From Pseudomonadota bacterium (GTDB taxonomy: Bacteria; Pseudomonadota; Alphaproteobacteria; Caulobacterales; Caulobacteraceae), in contig JAFECT010000011.1 of NCBI GenBank assembly GCA_018241995.1, positions 1 to 41,179 on the forward strand: a stretch of 41,179 nucleotides of DNA, written 5' to 3'. Positions 29,977 to 38,178 of the stretch are shown here, piece by piece. The stretch's first letter is position 1; the number at the start of each line of letters is the position of its first letter. A program made the translations under genes and the position numbers. The notes below the pieces were generated by a model. That model ran no database searches and was not told the DNA's origin. It worked only from the letters and a program-made list of their open reading frames with translations.

Positions 29977-30384
29977 TCAGGCCGGCAGCCGCTCCATGAG
30001 CGCAGCCCAATAGAAGCCGTAGAGCGCAATCAGCGAAGCCGTCGTCAGGGCCGCATTGCGCGTCCAGACGGCTGCGCGCGAGGCCATCCCCGGTCGCTCG
30101 AACCGCCACGCAATCAGCAGGATCACGAGGTCCGCAGCGACTGCGACAGCGATCATGTCCATGCCGAGCCAAAAGATTTCGCTGCCGTTGAACAGGTTGT
30201 TGAGCCAACCGGCATCGCCCATCCACACCCCCGGATAGGTTAGCGCACCGAAGCGCATGGCCAGGGCCAGGGTCAGGGCGTAGGAGGCGATCAGCGCCAG
30301 TCGCCCGCGCACGCCACGCCGCGCCCAGACCAGGAGCGCGGCGGTGATCAGGGCTGAGCCGATCAAGGCTATGAGCTTCCACAT
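29977..30384 (-). CDS. Small four-helix membrane protein
   Basis: This 135-residue protein has four predicted membrane helices: LIALIGSALITAALLVWA, LALIASYALTLALAMRF, MIAVAVAADLVILLIAW and ALTTASLIALYGFYWAAL. The region between helices 2 and 3 holds TYPGVWMGDAGWLNNLFNGS. No family is recognised. The start at ATG 30384 puts the first helix at the N-terminus; the longer frame adds a basic leader with no similarity and overlaps the upstream gene. It is 25 bp before the frameshifted small membrane gene on the same strand, so they may be cotranscribed. Confidence 0.75.
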   Translation of the reverse strand: MWKLIALIGSALITAALLVWARRGVRGRLALIASYALTLALAMRFGALTYPGVWMGDAGWLNNLFNGSEIFWLGMDMIAVAVAADLVILLIAWRFERPGMASRAAVWTRNAALTTASLIALYGFYWAALMERLPA

Positions 30385-30443
30385 CGGCGCAGCTTGGCGC
30401 GTGATGCGGCCGCCGGCCAGACACGAATTTGGTCTTCGCAACC

Positions 30444-30965
30444 TCAACCGCGCGCGGCCCTGAACCACTCCTTCCTGTTCCACTGGGCGGAGCGGCCGCC
30501 GAGCGTCCCGCCGTCGAAGTCAGGGTCGTCGACCTGGACCAGCATGATCAGCGTGCGCCCCCACAGCAGCTGATCGCGCGCGGAGGCCTCCAGGATATCG
30601 AGGACGATCTGCGCCCACTCTGGATCAGCCTCAGCCAGAGCGTCGAACCCGTCGAACGCCAAGGCCGCACGGCGGCTCGGCCCAAAAGGATAGCCGCGAA
30701 CGCCGTCGTTGAGGGCGTTCAGATTCCCGTCCCAGGGGGAGTAGCCGAACTGCGCGTGCCAGCGCAGTACTGCAGACATCTTGTGACAGAAGGTGTTCCG
30801 GCCTTCACGGCAGGAGATCTCGGCGACCTCATAGCCGAGCGTACGCAATGACTCCTGCGCCTCGCGCCACAGACTGGGGTTCCAGAACAGGTTGGTCGCT
30901 CCGTTTTGCAGGAGCGGCCAGTCGGCGCGCAGCAGGTCGGCTTCGTTGCTGAACATAATCGGCAC
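30444..30965 (-). CDS. Barstar (barnase inhibitor) family protein
   Basis: The product has 173 residues. The central part has the barstar pattern: LRTLGYEVAEISCREGRN, then FCHKMSAVLRWHAQFGYSPW and DGNLNALNDGVRGYPFGP, where barstar has its helix with WDALxDCL, followed by AALAFDGFDALAEADPEWAQ and a strand-rich end. Barstar-type proteins inhibit extracellular or toxin ribonucleases; no barnase-type gene is near, so this may be an orphan immunity protein. The start is GTG 30965 (GGGG just upstream), or ATG 30956. It begins directly after the terminator of the TonB-dependent receptor. Confidence 0.75.
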   Translation of the reverse strand: MPIMFSNEADLLRADWPLLQNGATNLFWNPSLWREAQESLRTLGYEVAEISCREGRNTFCHKMSAVLRWHAQFGYSPWDGNLNALNDGVRGYPFGPSRRAALAFDGFDALAEADPEWAQIVLDILEASARDQLLWGRTLIMLVQVDDPDFDGGTLGGRSAQWNRKEWFRAARG

Positions 30966-30971
30966 TATGCC

Positions 30972-31006
30972 CCAAAAGAAAACCGGCCGGGATTGCTCCC
31001 GGCCGG
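30972..31006 (-). terminator. Rho-independent terminator of the TonB-dependent receptor gene
   Basis: Perfect 10-bp stem (CCGGCCGGGA with its complement, loop 4 nt, 30983-31006). In the minus direction it is followed by TTTTCTTTT. It lies 28 nt past the receptor stop. Confidence 0.9.
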
Positions 31007-31034
31007 CTTCCCCAGCCCCCTTGAAGAGGGTGGA

Positions 31035-33620
31035 TCAGTAACGGACGCGCAGGGTCACGCCCACGGTGCGGGGCTGGCCCAGGAAGGCGTCGTAGGTCTG
31101 GGTGTCCAGCGCCGGGTTGTAGAAGGTGCCGGCGTAGGGGCCGGACGCCGTCGGCGTGGACTGGAAGGCGCCGCCCTGCAGCGGGGCGTTGAACACGACC
31201 TGCTTGTACTTCACGTCGGTCAGGTTCTGGCCCCACAGCTCCACCGTCCAGCGGTGGTCCGCGGCGCCGAAGCCGATGCGGCCGTTGACCAGGGTCATGG
31301 CCGACTGCTGCTTGGCCGGCAGCAGGTCCGAGCCGGTGTTGTACGAGGACGTGTACTTGGCGTCCAAGTTGAACATGAAGCGCAGGCTGTCGGCGATCTT
31401 GTGGTCGTAGCTGATCGCGCCCGAGGCCGAGACCAGCGGGGCGAACGACACGTGATGGCCCGGCAGCAGGCTGAGCTGCGGATAGTGCGAGGCCGAGATC
31501 AGGTCGCTGGGGCCGAAGTTGCCGTACTTGGTGTCGGCGTAGGTCACGCCGCCCTGCAGGGTCAGGCCCTTGATCGGGGTGAAGTACAGGAAGTCGGCGT
31601 CCACGCCGCGCGACGACACTTCCGGGATCGACTCCACCACGAAAGAGGTGCCGAGGAAGGTGTTCAGCTGGAAGTGGTTGAACGTCTGGTCGAAGTAGGT
31701 GGCGTTCAGCAGCAGCTTGCCGTCGAGCCAGGTGGTCTTGGCGCCGACTTCAAAGCTGTGGGCGGTTTCCGTCGGGAAGCTGGTGTCGGTCACCGGGGTG
31801 AAGCCCGTGCCGCCCGAGGGCAGGCCGTTGGAGCTGCCGATCCGGTCGAGGTTGAAGCCGCCCGCCTTCGAGCCCTTGGCGTACGAGATGTAGCCCATGA
31901 TGTCGGACGTGAAGTGGTAGGACGCCTTGATGGTGCCCGAGGTGTCCGCCGCGTGGCTCTTCTGGTGGGTGTTGCGGTTGGCGAACTGCGGGTTCGACCA
32001 CGGCAGGCAAAGCAGGCCGGCCAGGGTCGGCTGCGAGGCGGCGGGGATGCCCAGCAGCGTCCACTTGCCGCCGGCGAAGTTGCCGAGGCCCGCGGCGCAG
32101 GCCGCGCCGTTGTCGCCGACGTTCTGGTAGAAGCTGTTCAGCGTCTTGTCGTCTTCGGTCCAGCGCACGCCCGCCGTGATGTCGAACTTGTCGGTCACGT
32201 GGAACGTCTCGTTGGTGAAGAACGCCAGGCTGTGGTCGTTCTGGGCGTAGTGGTCGGTGACCGCCAGGCCGGGCGTGAAGGTCGGGCCGTTACAGTTCGG
32301 GCCCGGCGTGAAGGTGCCGGTCAGGCAGGGGATCAGCGTCGCGCTGGCGCCGCTGGTGGCGATCAGCGACAGGTACGGCGTGTAGGCGGTGCCGTAGAGG
32401 TAGCTGACCTTCGAGGTCAGTTCCTCGTCCGCATAGAAGGCGCCGACCAGCCAGTCGAAGTGTTCGGTCTTGCCGGCCAGGCGGAATTCCTGGCTGAAGG
32501 TGTCGAACTTGTTCGAGTTGTTGTCGTCCTTGTTGCGGTAGAGGATGTCGGCGCCGGAGTAGTCGATGTCCTGGCCGTTCATCGTCGACCATTCGCGGAA
32601 CGACGAGATCGAGGTGAAGGTCGCCCAGTCGAGGTCGACGTTGCCCTCGGCCTGGATGCCCTTGTCCTTGACGTCCTGGCCGGTCTCGCGGTTGGCGTAG
32701 GCCGTGCGCGAGTACGGCAGGGTGGCGAAGCCCGGCGCGGCGGGCTGCACGCCCTGCCCGCCGGCGGCCAGGCCGTTGACGATCGCGCCGGTCGGGCCGG
32801 TGCGGGTCTGCACGGCCACGCAGCAGTGCTCGTTGCGCTCGGTGTAGTCGCCGATGATGCGGATCGAGGCCTTGTCCGAGGGCTGGAACAGCAGCTGGCC
32901 GCGGAGCGTCCAGTAGCTCTGGTCCTGGTCGTCGGTGGTGGTGCGCGGGCCGCCGGCGGGGACGACGGTGTAGAAGCCGTCACGCTTGCGGTCGGCGAAG
33001 TACAGGCGCGCGGCCACCTGGTCGGTGATCGGGCCGGTGACGGAGGCCGAGCCGCCGACCGCGCCGTGGTCGCCCGCGGTCAGTTCGCCCTGGGCGTCGA
33101 AGTTGAAGGCCGGGGCCTTGGTGAGGATGTTGATAACGCCGGCCGAGGTGTTCTTGCCGAACAGGGTGCCTTGCGGGCCCTTCAGCACTTCGATGCGGTC
33201 GGTCTCGCCCAGGTCGCCGAAGGAGACGCCGTTGCGGGGACGGTAGACGCCGTCGATCACCACGCCGACCGAGCTTTCCAGGCCGGGGTTGTCACCCACC
33301 GTGCCGACGCCGCGGATGCGGGCGGTGGTGATGGTCTCGTTCGAGGTCGAGGTGACGGTCAGGCCGGGCGTCAGGACGGTCAGGTCCTTGATGTCCTTCA
33401 CGCCCGCGTCCTGCAGCAGCTTGGCCGGCAGGGAGGTGACCACCACGGGCACGTCCTGCAGGTTCTGCTCACGCTTTTGGGCGGTGACGACGATTTCCTT
33501 GACCGAGGTCACTTCCGGCTGATCGGCCGGCGCCGCGGCGAAGGCGGATCCGGCGCCCGCGGCGACGGTGGTCAGGACGACGAGCGAAGCGGAGCCCCGC
33601 AGAATTTGGGTGAAGCGCAT
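31035..33620 (-). CDS. TonB-dependent outer-membrane receptor
   Basis: This 861-residue protein has a signal peptide (ILRGSASLVVLTTVAAGAGS then AFA). A TonB box follows (EIVVTAQKREQNLQDVP, about 45-61), then a plug domain (SSVGVVIDGVYRPRNGVSF, GPQGTLFGKNTSAGVINIL) and a 22-strand barrel ending in the aromatic residue of VTLRVRY. It transports a ligand across the outer membrane using TonB energy. The barrel resembles the large Caulobacter/sphingomonad receptor groups often used for carbohydrates, aromatics or siderophores, but the ligand cannot be assigned. It stands alone with its own terminator. Its promoter region is unusually rich in GANTC sites. Confidence 0.95.
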   Translation of the reverse strand: MRFTQILRGSASLVVLTTVAAGAGSAFAAAPADQPEVTSVKEIVVTAQKREQNLQDVPVVVTSLPAKLLQDAGVKDIKDLTVLTPGLTVTSTSNETITTARIRGVGTVGDNPGLESSVGVVIDGVYRPRNGVSFGDLGETDRIEVLKGPQGTLFGKNTSAGVINILTKAPAFNFDAQGELTAGDHGAVGGSASVTGPITDQVAARLYFADRKRDGFYTVVPAGGPRTTTDDQDQSYWTLRGQLLFQPSDKASIRIIGDYTERNEHCCVAVQTRTGPTGAIVNGLAAGGQGVQPAAPGFATLPYSRTAYANRETGQDVKDKGIQAEGNVDLDWATFTSISSFREWSTMNGQDIDYSGADILYRNKDDNNSNKFDTFSQEFRLAGKTEHFDWLVGAFYADEELTSKVSYLYGTAYTPYLSLIATSGASATLIPCLTGTFTPGPNCNGPTFTPGLAVTDHYAQNDHSLAFFTNETFHVTDKFDITAGVRWTEDDKTLNSFYQNVGDNGAACAAGLGNFAGGKWTLLGIPAASQPTLAGLLCLPWSNPQFANRNTHQKSHAADTSGTIKASYHFTSDIMGYISYAKGSKAGGFNLDRIGSSNGLPSGGTGFTPVTDTSFPTETAHSFEVGAKTTWLDGKLLLNATYFDQTFNHFQLNTFLGTSFVVESIPEVSSRGVDADFLYFTPIKGLTLQGGVTYADTKYGNFGPSDLISASHYPQLSLLPGHHVSFAPLVSASGAISYDHKIADSLRFMFNLDAKYTSSYNTGSDLLPAKQQSAMTLVNGRIGFGAADHRWTVELWGQNLTDVKYKQVVFNAPLQGGAFQSTPTASGPYAGTFYNPALDTQTYDAFLGQPRTVGVTLRVRY

Positions 33621-33674
33621 TTCCTACCCCGACGTTGGCGCTCCCATTATTGGTCGCGCGCAAATGGCTTTGTT

Positions 33675-33836
33675 GAATCCGTTCAATTAGCGGCCCGACG
33701 GATTCTGACTGAATCCCAGTAATATAAGGCAAAGCCTGTCACAAGGTTGACGCTGCGGAAGCTCAGGCCGCCTCGCCTCTACTGTGACTCAAATGCGACA
33801 TGTTCCGGCCCCTGTTGCACGCGGAGCGACGGATTC
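33675..33836. promoter_or_regulatory. GANTC cluster in the TonB-receptor/SelO divergent region
   Basis: Five GANTC sites are seen: 33675-33679, 33701-33705, 33711-33715, 33786-33790 and 33832-33836. The second and third form a palindrome (GATTC-N5-GAATC), and the first is inside TTGAATCCGTTCAA, also a palindrome. In Caulobacterales GANTC is the CcrM methylation target and GcrA reads it at promoters, so the receptor may be under cell-cycle methylation control. That reading is inference. Confidence 0.5.
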
Positions 33837-33841
33837 CGCCT

Positions 33842-33878
33842 CACCTCTCCCGTTCGCTGCCGCTCACAGGAGAGGTGA
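33842..33878. repeat. Class A-type hairpin upstream of selO
   Basis: CACCTCTCC and GGAGAGGTG flank an 18-nt centre (TTCGCTGCCGCTCACA type). It is the same variant as the right A arm at 10.5 kb. It lies about 45 bp before the selO start. Confidence 0.75.
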
Positions 33879-33921
33879 GACCCCGCTTGCGTCTTCGGGC
33901 CATAAGGCCGATCTCCCCGCC

Positions 33922-35352
33922 ATGCCCTTAGGTCCCGCCTATCGTCCCGACCCGCGCTTTCAGGCCCTGGGGGCGGAGTTCTCCGATCCGGTGGAGCCGG
34001 CGGATTTTCCCAAGGCGATCATCCGCCTGCGCAACGACCGGATCGCGGCGCGGGTGGGGCTGGAGACGCTGAGCGACGCGGAATGGGTCGAGGCCTTCGC
34101 GCGGTTTGAGCCCTTGCCGGACAACCAGCCGGACCGGCTGGCGATGCGCTATCACGGCCACCAGTTCCGCACCTACAACCCCGACCTGGGCGACGGGCGG
34201 GGCTTCCTGTTCGCGCAGCTGCGGGAGAAGGGCACGGACCGCCTGCTCGACCTCGGCACCAAGGGGTCGGGCCGCACGCCGTGGTCGCGCGACGGGGACG
34301 GGCGGCTGACGCTGAAGGGCGCGGTGCGCGAGGCCCTGGCGACCGAGATGTTGGAGGCGCTCGGCGTGCCCACCTCCAAGACCCTGTCGCTGATCGAGAC
34401 CGGCGAGCAGCTGGCCCGCCACGACGAACCCAGCCCCACGCGCTCGGCGGTGATCGTGCGCCTGTCGCACAGCCACATCCGCTTCGGGACCTTCCAGCGC
34501 CTGGCCTATTTCGACCGGGCGGACCTGATCGCGCAGCTGATCGAGCATGTGGTCGAGGCCTACTATCCGGAGCTCGCGGGCCTCGACACGCCGGCCAAGG
34601 CGGCGGCGCTCCTGGCCGAGGTCGCGAAGCGGGCGGCGCGGCTGGCGGGGCGCTGGACCGCGGCGGGGTTCGTGCACGGGGTCTTGAACACCGACAATCT
34701 GAACATCACCGGCGAGAGCTTCGACTACGGCCCCTACCGCTTCGCCCCGCGCTACGACCCGGACTTCACCGCCGCCTATTTCGACCACTCGGGCCTGTAC
34801 CGGTTCGGGCGGCAGGCGGAGGCCGTGTTCTGGAACCTGAACCAGCTGGCCGGATGCCTGACCCTGGTCGGCGAGACCGATCCGCTGGTGGAGGCGCTGA
34901 ACAGCTTCGGCGAGGCGTGGATGAGCGAGCTGAGGGGCGCGATCCTGAACCGCCTGGGCGTCAAGCCGCTGGACCCGGAGGCCGATGCGGCGCTCGCCAC
35001 CGCCGCCCTGAAGCTCTTGGGCGAGGCCGAGGGCCTGCGCTGGGAGCCCTTGTTCTTCGACTGGTTCTGCGGCGTGGCGTCCGAAGCCCGCGCCATGGGC
35101 GGGGTCAGGCGCGAGGTCTATGCGGGCGAGACTTTCGAGGCGTTCCGGCGGCTGCTGGCCGAGCACGAACCGGACCGGCCGGAGCGGCTCAAGGCCGGCT
35201 ATTTCGCCAAACCCGAGCCCCAGGAGCTGCTCTACGACGAGATCGAGGCGATCTGGGAGCGGATCGCGGAAGCGGACGACTGGTCGGGGTTCGAGGCGAA
35301 GATCGCGGCGATAGGTGTGGCGCGTGAGGGATACGGGATCGCGGTCCCCTGA
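33922..35352 (+). CDS. selO: Protein adenylyltransferase SelO (YdiU family)
   Basis: This 476-residue protein belongs to the SelO pseudokinases, which use a flipped ATP to AMPylate protein Ser/Thr/Tyr and act in oxidative-stress response. Family hallmarks are AMRYHGHQFRTYNPDLGDGR, LDLGTKGSGRTPWSRDGDGR, LATEMLEALGVPTSKTLSLI, the metal-binding stretch GFVHGVLNTDNLNITGESFD followed by GPYRF, and AVFWNLNQLAGCL. The C-terminal Sel-Cys/Cys motif of some homologues is not evident. Full length for the family. The start at ATG 33922 is chosen because the longer reading crosses a class A repeat and lacks family similarity. It is divergent from the TonB receptor gene. Confidence 0.95.
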   Translation: MPLGPAYRPDPRFQALGAEFSDPVEPADFPKAIIRLRNDRIAARVGLETLSDAEWVEAFARFEPLPDNQPDRLAMRYHGHQFRTYNPDLGDGRGFLFAQLREKGTDRLLDLGTKGSGRTPWSRDGDGRLTLKGAVREALATEMLEALGVPTSKTLSLIETGEQLARHDEPSPTRSAVIVRLSHSHIRFGTFQRLAYFDRADLIAQLIEHVVEAYYPELAGLDTPAKAAALLAEVAKRAARLAGRWTAAGFVHGVLNTDNLNITGESFDYGPYRFAPRYDPDFTAAYFDHSGLYRFGRQAEAVFWNLNQLAGCLTLVGETDPLVEALNSFGEAWMSELRGAILNRLGVKPLDPEADAALATAALKLLGEAEGLRWEPLFFDWFCGVASEARAMGGVRREVYAGETFEAFRRLLAEHEPDRPERLKAGYFAKPEPQELLYDEIEAIWERIAEADDWSGFEAKIAAIGVAREGYGIAVP

Positions 35353-35376
35353 GCGCATCACGCACGAGCTCAAACT

Positions 35377-35525
35377 CCGTTTTCCCGGCGAAGGCCGGGA
35401 CCCAGACCCATACCGGCGAAGGCCGGTAGCCAGCAAAAATCCGTCTCTGCGAGCTGAAGCAATTCTGGCTGGGTCCCGATTGTCATCGGGATCGGCCTGG
35501 GCCCCGGCCTTCGCCGGGGAAACGG
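35377..35525. repeat. Class C intergenic repeat, inverted copy
   Basis: Reverse complement of the 12521-12669 copy, with the same length of 149 bp and only scattered differences (for example in the central TTCAGCTCGCAG region). It fills most of the space between selO and the CcdC-like gene; the rest of 35353-35670 has no gene. Confidence 0.9.
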
Positions 35526-35670
35526 AGATTTATCCAGCCCGCGACGCTCAGCCTACCCCCCACCCTCCCCGTCCCCGAAAATCCGCATTACCCTGGCGCA
35601 TCCGAATCCCGCCGCGGCGGCGATCAGGGGAAACGGCGCCGGCTTTCGGACGCCGAGGGGAGCTTTTCCG

Positions 35671-36204
35671 ATGAACGGCCACATGTCCCAGCAGCAGATG
35701 ATCACCTATGGCGTCATTGGCCTCGTGGTCGTGATCCTGCTGGCGTTTCGCATCATGCGCGCGCGCAAGCCGCGGCCCTTGAAGGTCAATCTGCTGTGGG
35801 TCGCGCCGGCCATCATCGCGGTGGTGTTCGGGGCCATGACCGCCCTGATGCTCTATGCCGGCCGGCCGATCGGCACGACCGCCATGGCGGCCCTGGCCGC
35901 GAGCCTCCTCGGCGGGGCGGCTCTGGGCTGGTGGCGCGGCAAGTTCACTCATATCGCGGTCGACGCGGAGAACGGCTCGGTCACCGCCCAGGCCACCAGC
36001 ATGGGCTTTGTGGTGCTGATCGTGCTGCTGGTCGCGCGGCTGGGCCTGCGCTTCCTCTTCCTGAAGGACGTGCCGCCTCAGGCGCCGCTGTCCATGCAGG
36101 TGAACGCGGGGTTCATGCTGTTCGCCATCGGCCTGCTGTGCGTCGCCAGCCTGGAGATGTGGACCCGCGCCAAGAAGCTGATCGCGGCGGCGAAGGGGGC
36201 GTAA
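35671..36204 (+). CDS. CcdC/DUF1453-like membrane protein
   Basis: This 177-residue protein has about five membrane segments (YGVIGLVVVILLAFRIM, LLWVAPAIIAVVFGAMTALM, MAALAASLLGGAALGWWRG, GFVVLIVLLVARLGLRFLF, AGFMLFAIGLLCVASLEMW). The RARKPRPLKVNLLWVAP segment and the sequence GALGWWRGKF-type loop before HIAVDAENGSVTAQ fit the CcdC/DUF1453 family. In Bacillus CcdC is linked to cytochrome c maturation; that role is not shown for proteobacterial members. GAGGGGAG precedes the ATG at good spacing. It is a single gene. Family assignment is moderately sure. Confidence 0.75.
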   Translation: MNGHMSQQQMITYGVIGLVVVILLAFRIMRARKPRPLKVNLLWVAPAIIAVVFGAMTALMLYAGRPIGTTAMAALAASLLGGAALGWWRGKFTHIAVDAENGSVTAQATSMGFVVLIVLLVARLGLRFLFLKDVPPQAPLSMQVNAGFMLFAIGLLCVASLEMWTRAKKLIAAAKGA

Positions 36205-36226
36205 GGGCCGTCACTTCTCCAATATC

Positions 36227-36405
36227 CGTCATCCTTGATCGTGCGGCGCGCTCAGCGCCGCGCGGTCAGCGCCGCGCGGTCGAGGACCCACTAGGCGCGA
36301 CGTCGAAGCGCGGCCGCCCCCGGCCAGCCGCGCACGCAGCGTTGAGGTTGGAGCCAGGTGGGTCCTCGGTCCCGTCCGCTCGCGCGGACGCGCTCAAGGA
36401 TGACG
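36227..36405. repeat. Class B, second variant (B2), full copy
   Basis: Both arms are of the second variant: GTCATCCTTGATCG at the left, CGCTCAAGGATGACG at the right, with GAGGACCCACTAGGCGCG and CCAGGTGGGTCCTCGGTC inside. A duplicated segment CAGCGCCGCGCGGT occurs twice in tandem near 36253-36281. No GANTC site is seen. It lies between two convergent genes. Confidence 0.85.
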
Positions 36406-36437
36406 ACAAGATTTGAGAAGGGCGGGGTTCGAGGACC

Positions 36438-36725
36438 CTAAACCGCCTCGAACACCCCGACCGCCCAGGCGATCGCGCCGGTCAGCAGCAGGGCGCCCAC
36501 GCTCATCAGCCGCACCGCGAGCTCCGGCTGGGGGCTGCGCCGCTTGGTCAGCGCCAGGCCAGAGACCACGCACATGGCCGCGCCCGCGAACAGCAGGGCG
36601 AAGAAGGTGTTCTGGGCGATGGGGCTTAAGGTGTGGCTGCGGTCGACCGCCTCGAACATGACCACGGCCGGGAAGACCGAGGCGGCAAGGGCGGCGATGT
36701 TCAGTCCGTACAAGGCGACACGCAT
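36438..36725 (-). CDS. Small membrane protein of unknown function
   Basis: The product has 95 residues and three membrane segments: LYGLNIAALAASVFPAVVMF, NTFFALLFAGAAMCVVSGLA and LMSVGALLLTGAIAWAVGVF. A short basic loop (LTKRRSPQPELAVR) separates the second and third. No family is recognised. ATG 36725 (GGAG upstream) is preferred over ATG 36758, which would add 11 polar residues. The gene is followed by the class B2 repeat, convergent with the CcdC-like gene. Confidence 0.7.
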   Translation of the reverse strand: MRVALYGLNIAALAASVFPAVVMFEAVDRSHTLSPIAQNTFFALLFAGAAMCVVSGLALTKRRSPQPELAVRLMSVGALLLTGAIAWAVGVFEAV

Positions 36726-36981
36726 GACCGAGGCTCCAGACACTCGTGTTGCTCGCAACGGCTAAGCTGCTTCGCGCGGAACGGGAAGCGAGTCGTCTTG
36801 ACGCAGGCGGGAATCGGCCATTCCGTCGTCACCGTGCGGGGTTTGCGGCGCGGCCGCGCCTTTGCGCAGGGGGCGTCCCGAGAAAATCCGCGCGGCCGTG
36901 CAACCGACGCTCATCTGATGCGTTTGCTCGACTTCGGCCGGGGTATGGGGACCTTGCGCCCGGGGGGAGATCAGCACCTAG

Positions 36982-37392
36982 ATGAACGCCATGCCTGAAA
37001 CCTTGACGATGGGGCCGTCGCCCACGCCGCTTGTCGGCCGTCGCGTGCTTGTGGTCGAGGACGAGGCGCTGGTCTCCATGCTGATCGAGCAGATGCTGGA
37101 GGACCTGGGCTGCTTCGTGGTCGGCCCCGCCACCACCATCGCCGGCGCCCTGGCCCTGGCGGGCGACGGCGAGGCCATCGACATGGCGCTGCTGGACGTG
37201 AACCTGAGCGGCGAGCGGGTGTTTCCGGTGGCCGAGGCGCTGGAGCGGCTGGGCGTGCCCTTCGCCTTCTCCACCGGCTATGGCGAAGGCGGCCTGCCCG
37301 AGGAATGGCGCGGCCGGCCGACCCTGCAGAAGCCCTACAGCTTCGATGACGTGATCGTGGCGCTGGGCGCGCTGGCGTCTGCAAAAGCCTGA
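36982..37392 (+). CDS. Single-domain response regulator
   Basis: The 136-residue protein is a stand-alone receiver. Acidic residues are at E26-D27 in VLVVEDEALVSML, phospho-acceptor D72 in ALLDVNLSGE, switch Ser/Thr at 97-98 in AFSTGYGE, and Lys117 in LQKPYS. There is no output domain. This type, common in Caulobacterales and rhizobia, serves as a phosphate shuttle or sink for histidine kinases. No kinase gene is adjacent; the nearest is the hybrid kinase at 8.5-10.2 kb. The first ATG is used; ATG 36991 three codons on is also possible. Confidence 0.92.
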   Translation: MNAMPETLTMGPSPTPLVGRRVLVVEDEALVSMLIEQMLEDLGCFVVGPATTIAGALALAGDGEAIDMALLDVNLSGERVFPVAEALERLGVPFAFSTGYGEGGLPEEWRGRPTLQKPYSFDDVIVALGALASAKA

Positions 37393-37506
37393 TCCGCAAG
37401 GCCGAAATCCGCAATATCGGCGTTACGCGCGCTTCGTGTTAACCTTTTCGGGAGCGTTCCGGCGGCCCGTGCGTTGGGCTGAGCGGAGCTGTGGGGAGAT
37501 TTCGTC

Positions 37507-37989
37507 ATGCGCCGCGCCCTTCCGAGCATCGTCGCAACCGCAACCCTGGCGGGGGCCGCCGCCCTGGCCGCGCCCGCCCTGGCCGGCGATGGATACGGTT
37601 ATGGCCACGACCGCGGCTATGTCGAACGCGACTACGCCTTCTACGGCTACAGCAGCGACGGGGCGCTGACCCGCGTGCGCCGCGACGGCAACGTGTTCTA
37701 CCGCGCCTACAACAGCTGGGACGGCTACTACCGCCACCGCCTGGGCTATTGGGAACGCCCGAGCGACCGGTACGGCTATGGCTGGGGCTACTACGGCCGC
37801 GGCTACGGCTATCGCCACCGGGGCTACGGCTACGGCGATTGCGGCTGCGACGGCTATGAGGGCCGCTACGGCGGCGAAGGCTACGGGGGCGGCGCCTACT
37901 ACACCCCCGGCTACGGCTGGTACGACCCCAACGGCGGCCGAGGCTATGGCCGCGGCGGCTACGGGGACGACGACGGCGACGAGGATTGA
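37507..37989 (+). CDS. Exported Gly/Tyr-rich protein
   Basis: This 160-residue protein has a signal peptide (LPSIVATATLAGAAALAAPA, cleavage after ALA). The mature part is low-complexity and rich in Gly and Tyr, with many GY/YG steps (for example GYGYGHDRGYVERDYAFYGY and YGRGYGYRHRGYGYGDCGCD), one CGC pair and an acidic tail DDDGDED. An ordered patch FYRAYNSWDGYYRHRLGYWE lies in the middle. Similar exported proteins occur in many alphaproteobacteria without known function; they may be disordered or amyloid-like in the envelope. GGGGAG is 9 nt before the ATG. A 14-bp-stem hairpin follows the stop. Confidence 0.8.
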   Translation: MRRALPSIVATATLAGAAALAAPALAGDGYGYGHDRGYVERDYAFYGYSSDGALTRVRRDGNVFYRAYNSWDGYYRHRLGYWERPSDRYGYGWGYYGRGYGYRHRGYGYGDCGCDGYEGRYGGEGYGGGAYYTPGYGWYDPNGGRGYGRGGYGDDDGDED

Positions 37990-37996
37990 TCTCGTT

Positions 37997-38027
37997 TACT
38001 CCTCCCTCGTGGGACGAGGGAGGAGTA
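37997..38027. repeat. Minimal class A core hairpin after the Gly/Tyr-rich gene
   Basis: TACTCCTCCCTCGT and its complement form a perfect 14-bp stem with loop GGG, 8 nt after the stop codon. Same core as at 29280-29306. Confidence 0.8.
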
Positions 38028-38178
38028 GGAAGCTGCGCTCAACCCCCGCTAACCCCTGCGCGCAAACGCCTCACGGGGGGTTTACCGGTAGGGCGCGAAT
38101 AGGGCCGCCCGCGCCCCCAAACGGCCACAGTGGGCCGCACATTGAGCCTCGCCTCAGCGTCAGTTCCGGGGGAGCGCC

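Noticed and set aside
33784..33921. Extended N-terminus of SelO
   Set aside because: The 46 extra residues come from the intergenic region and a class A hairpin; SelO similarity starts at MPLGPAYRPDPRF.
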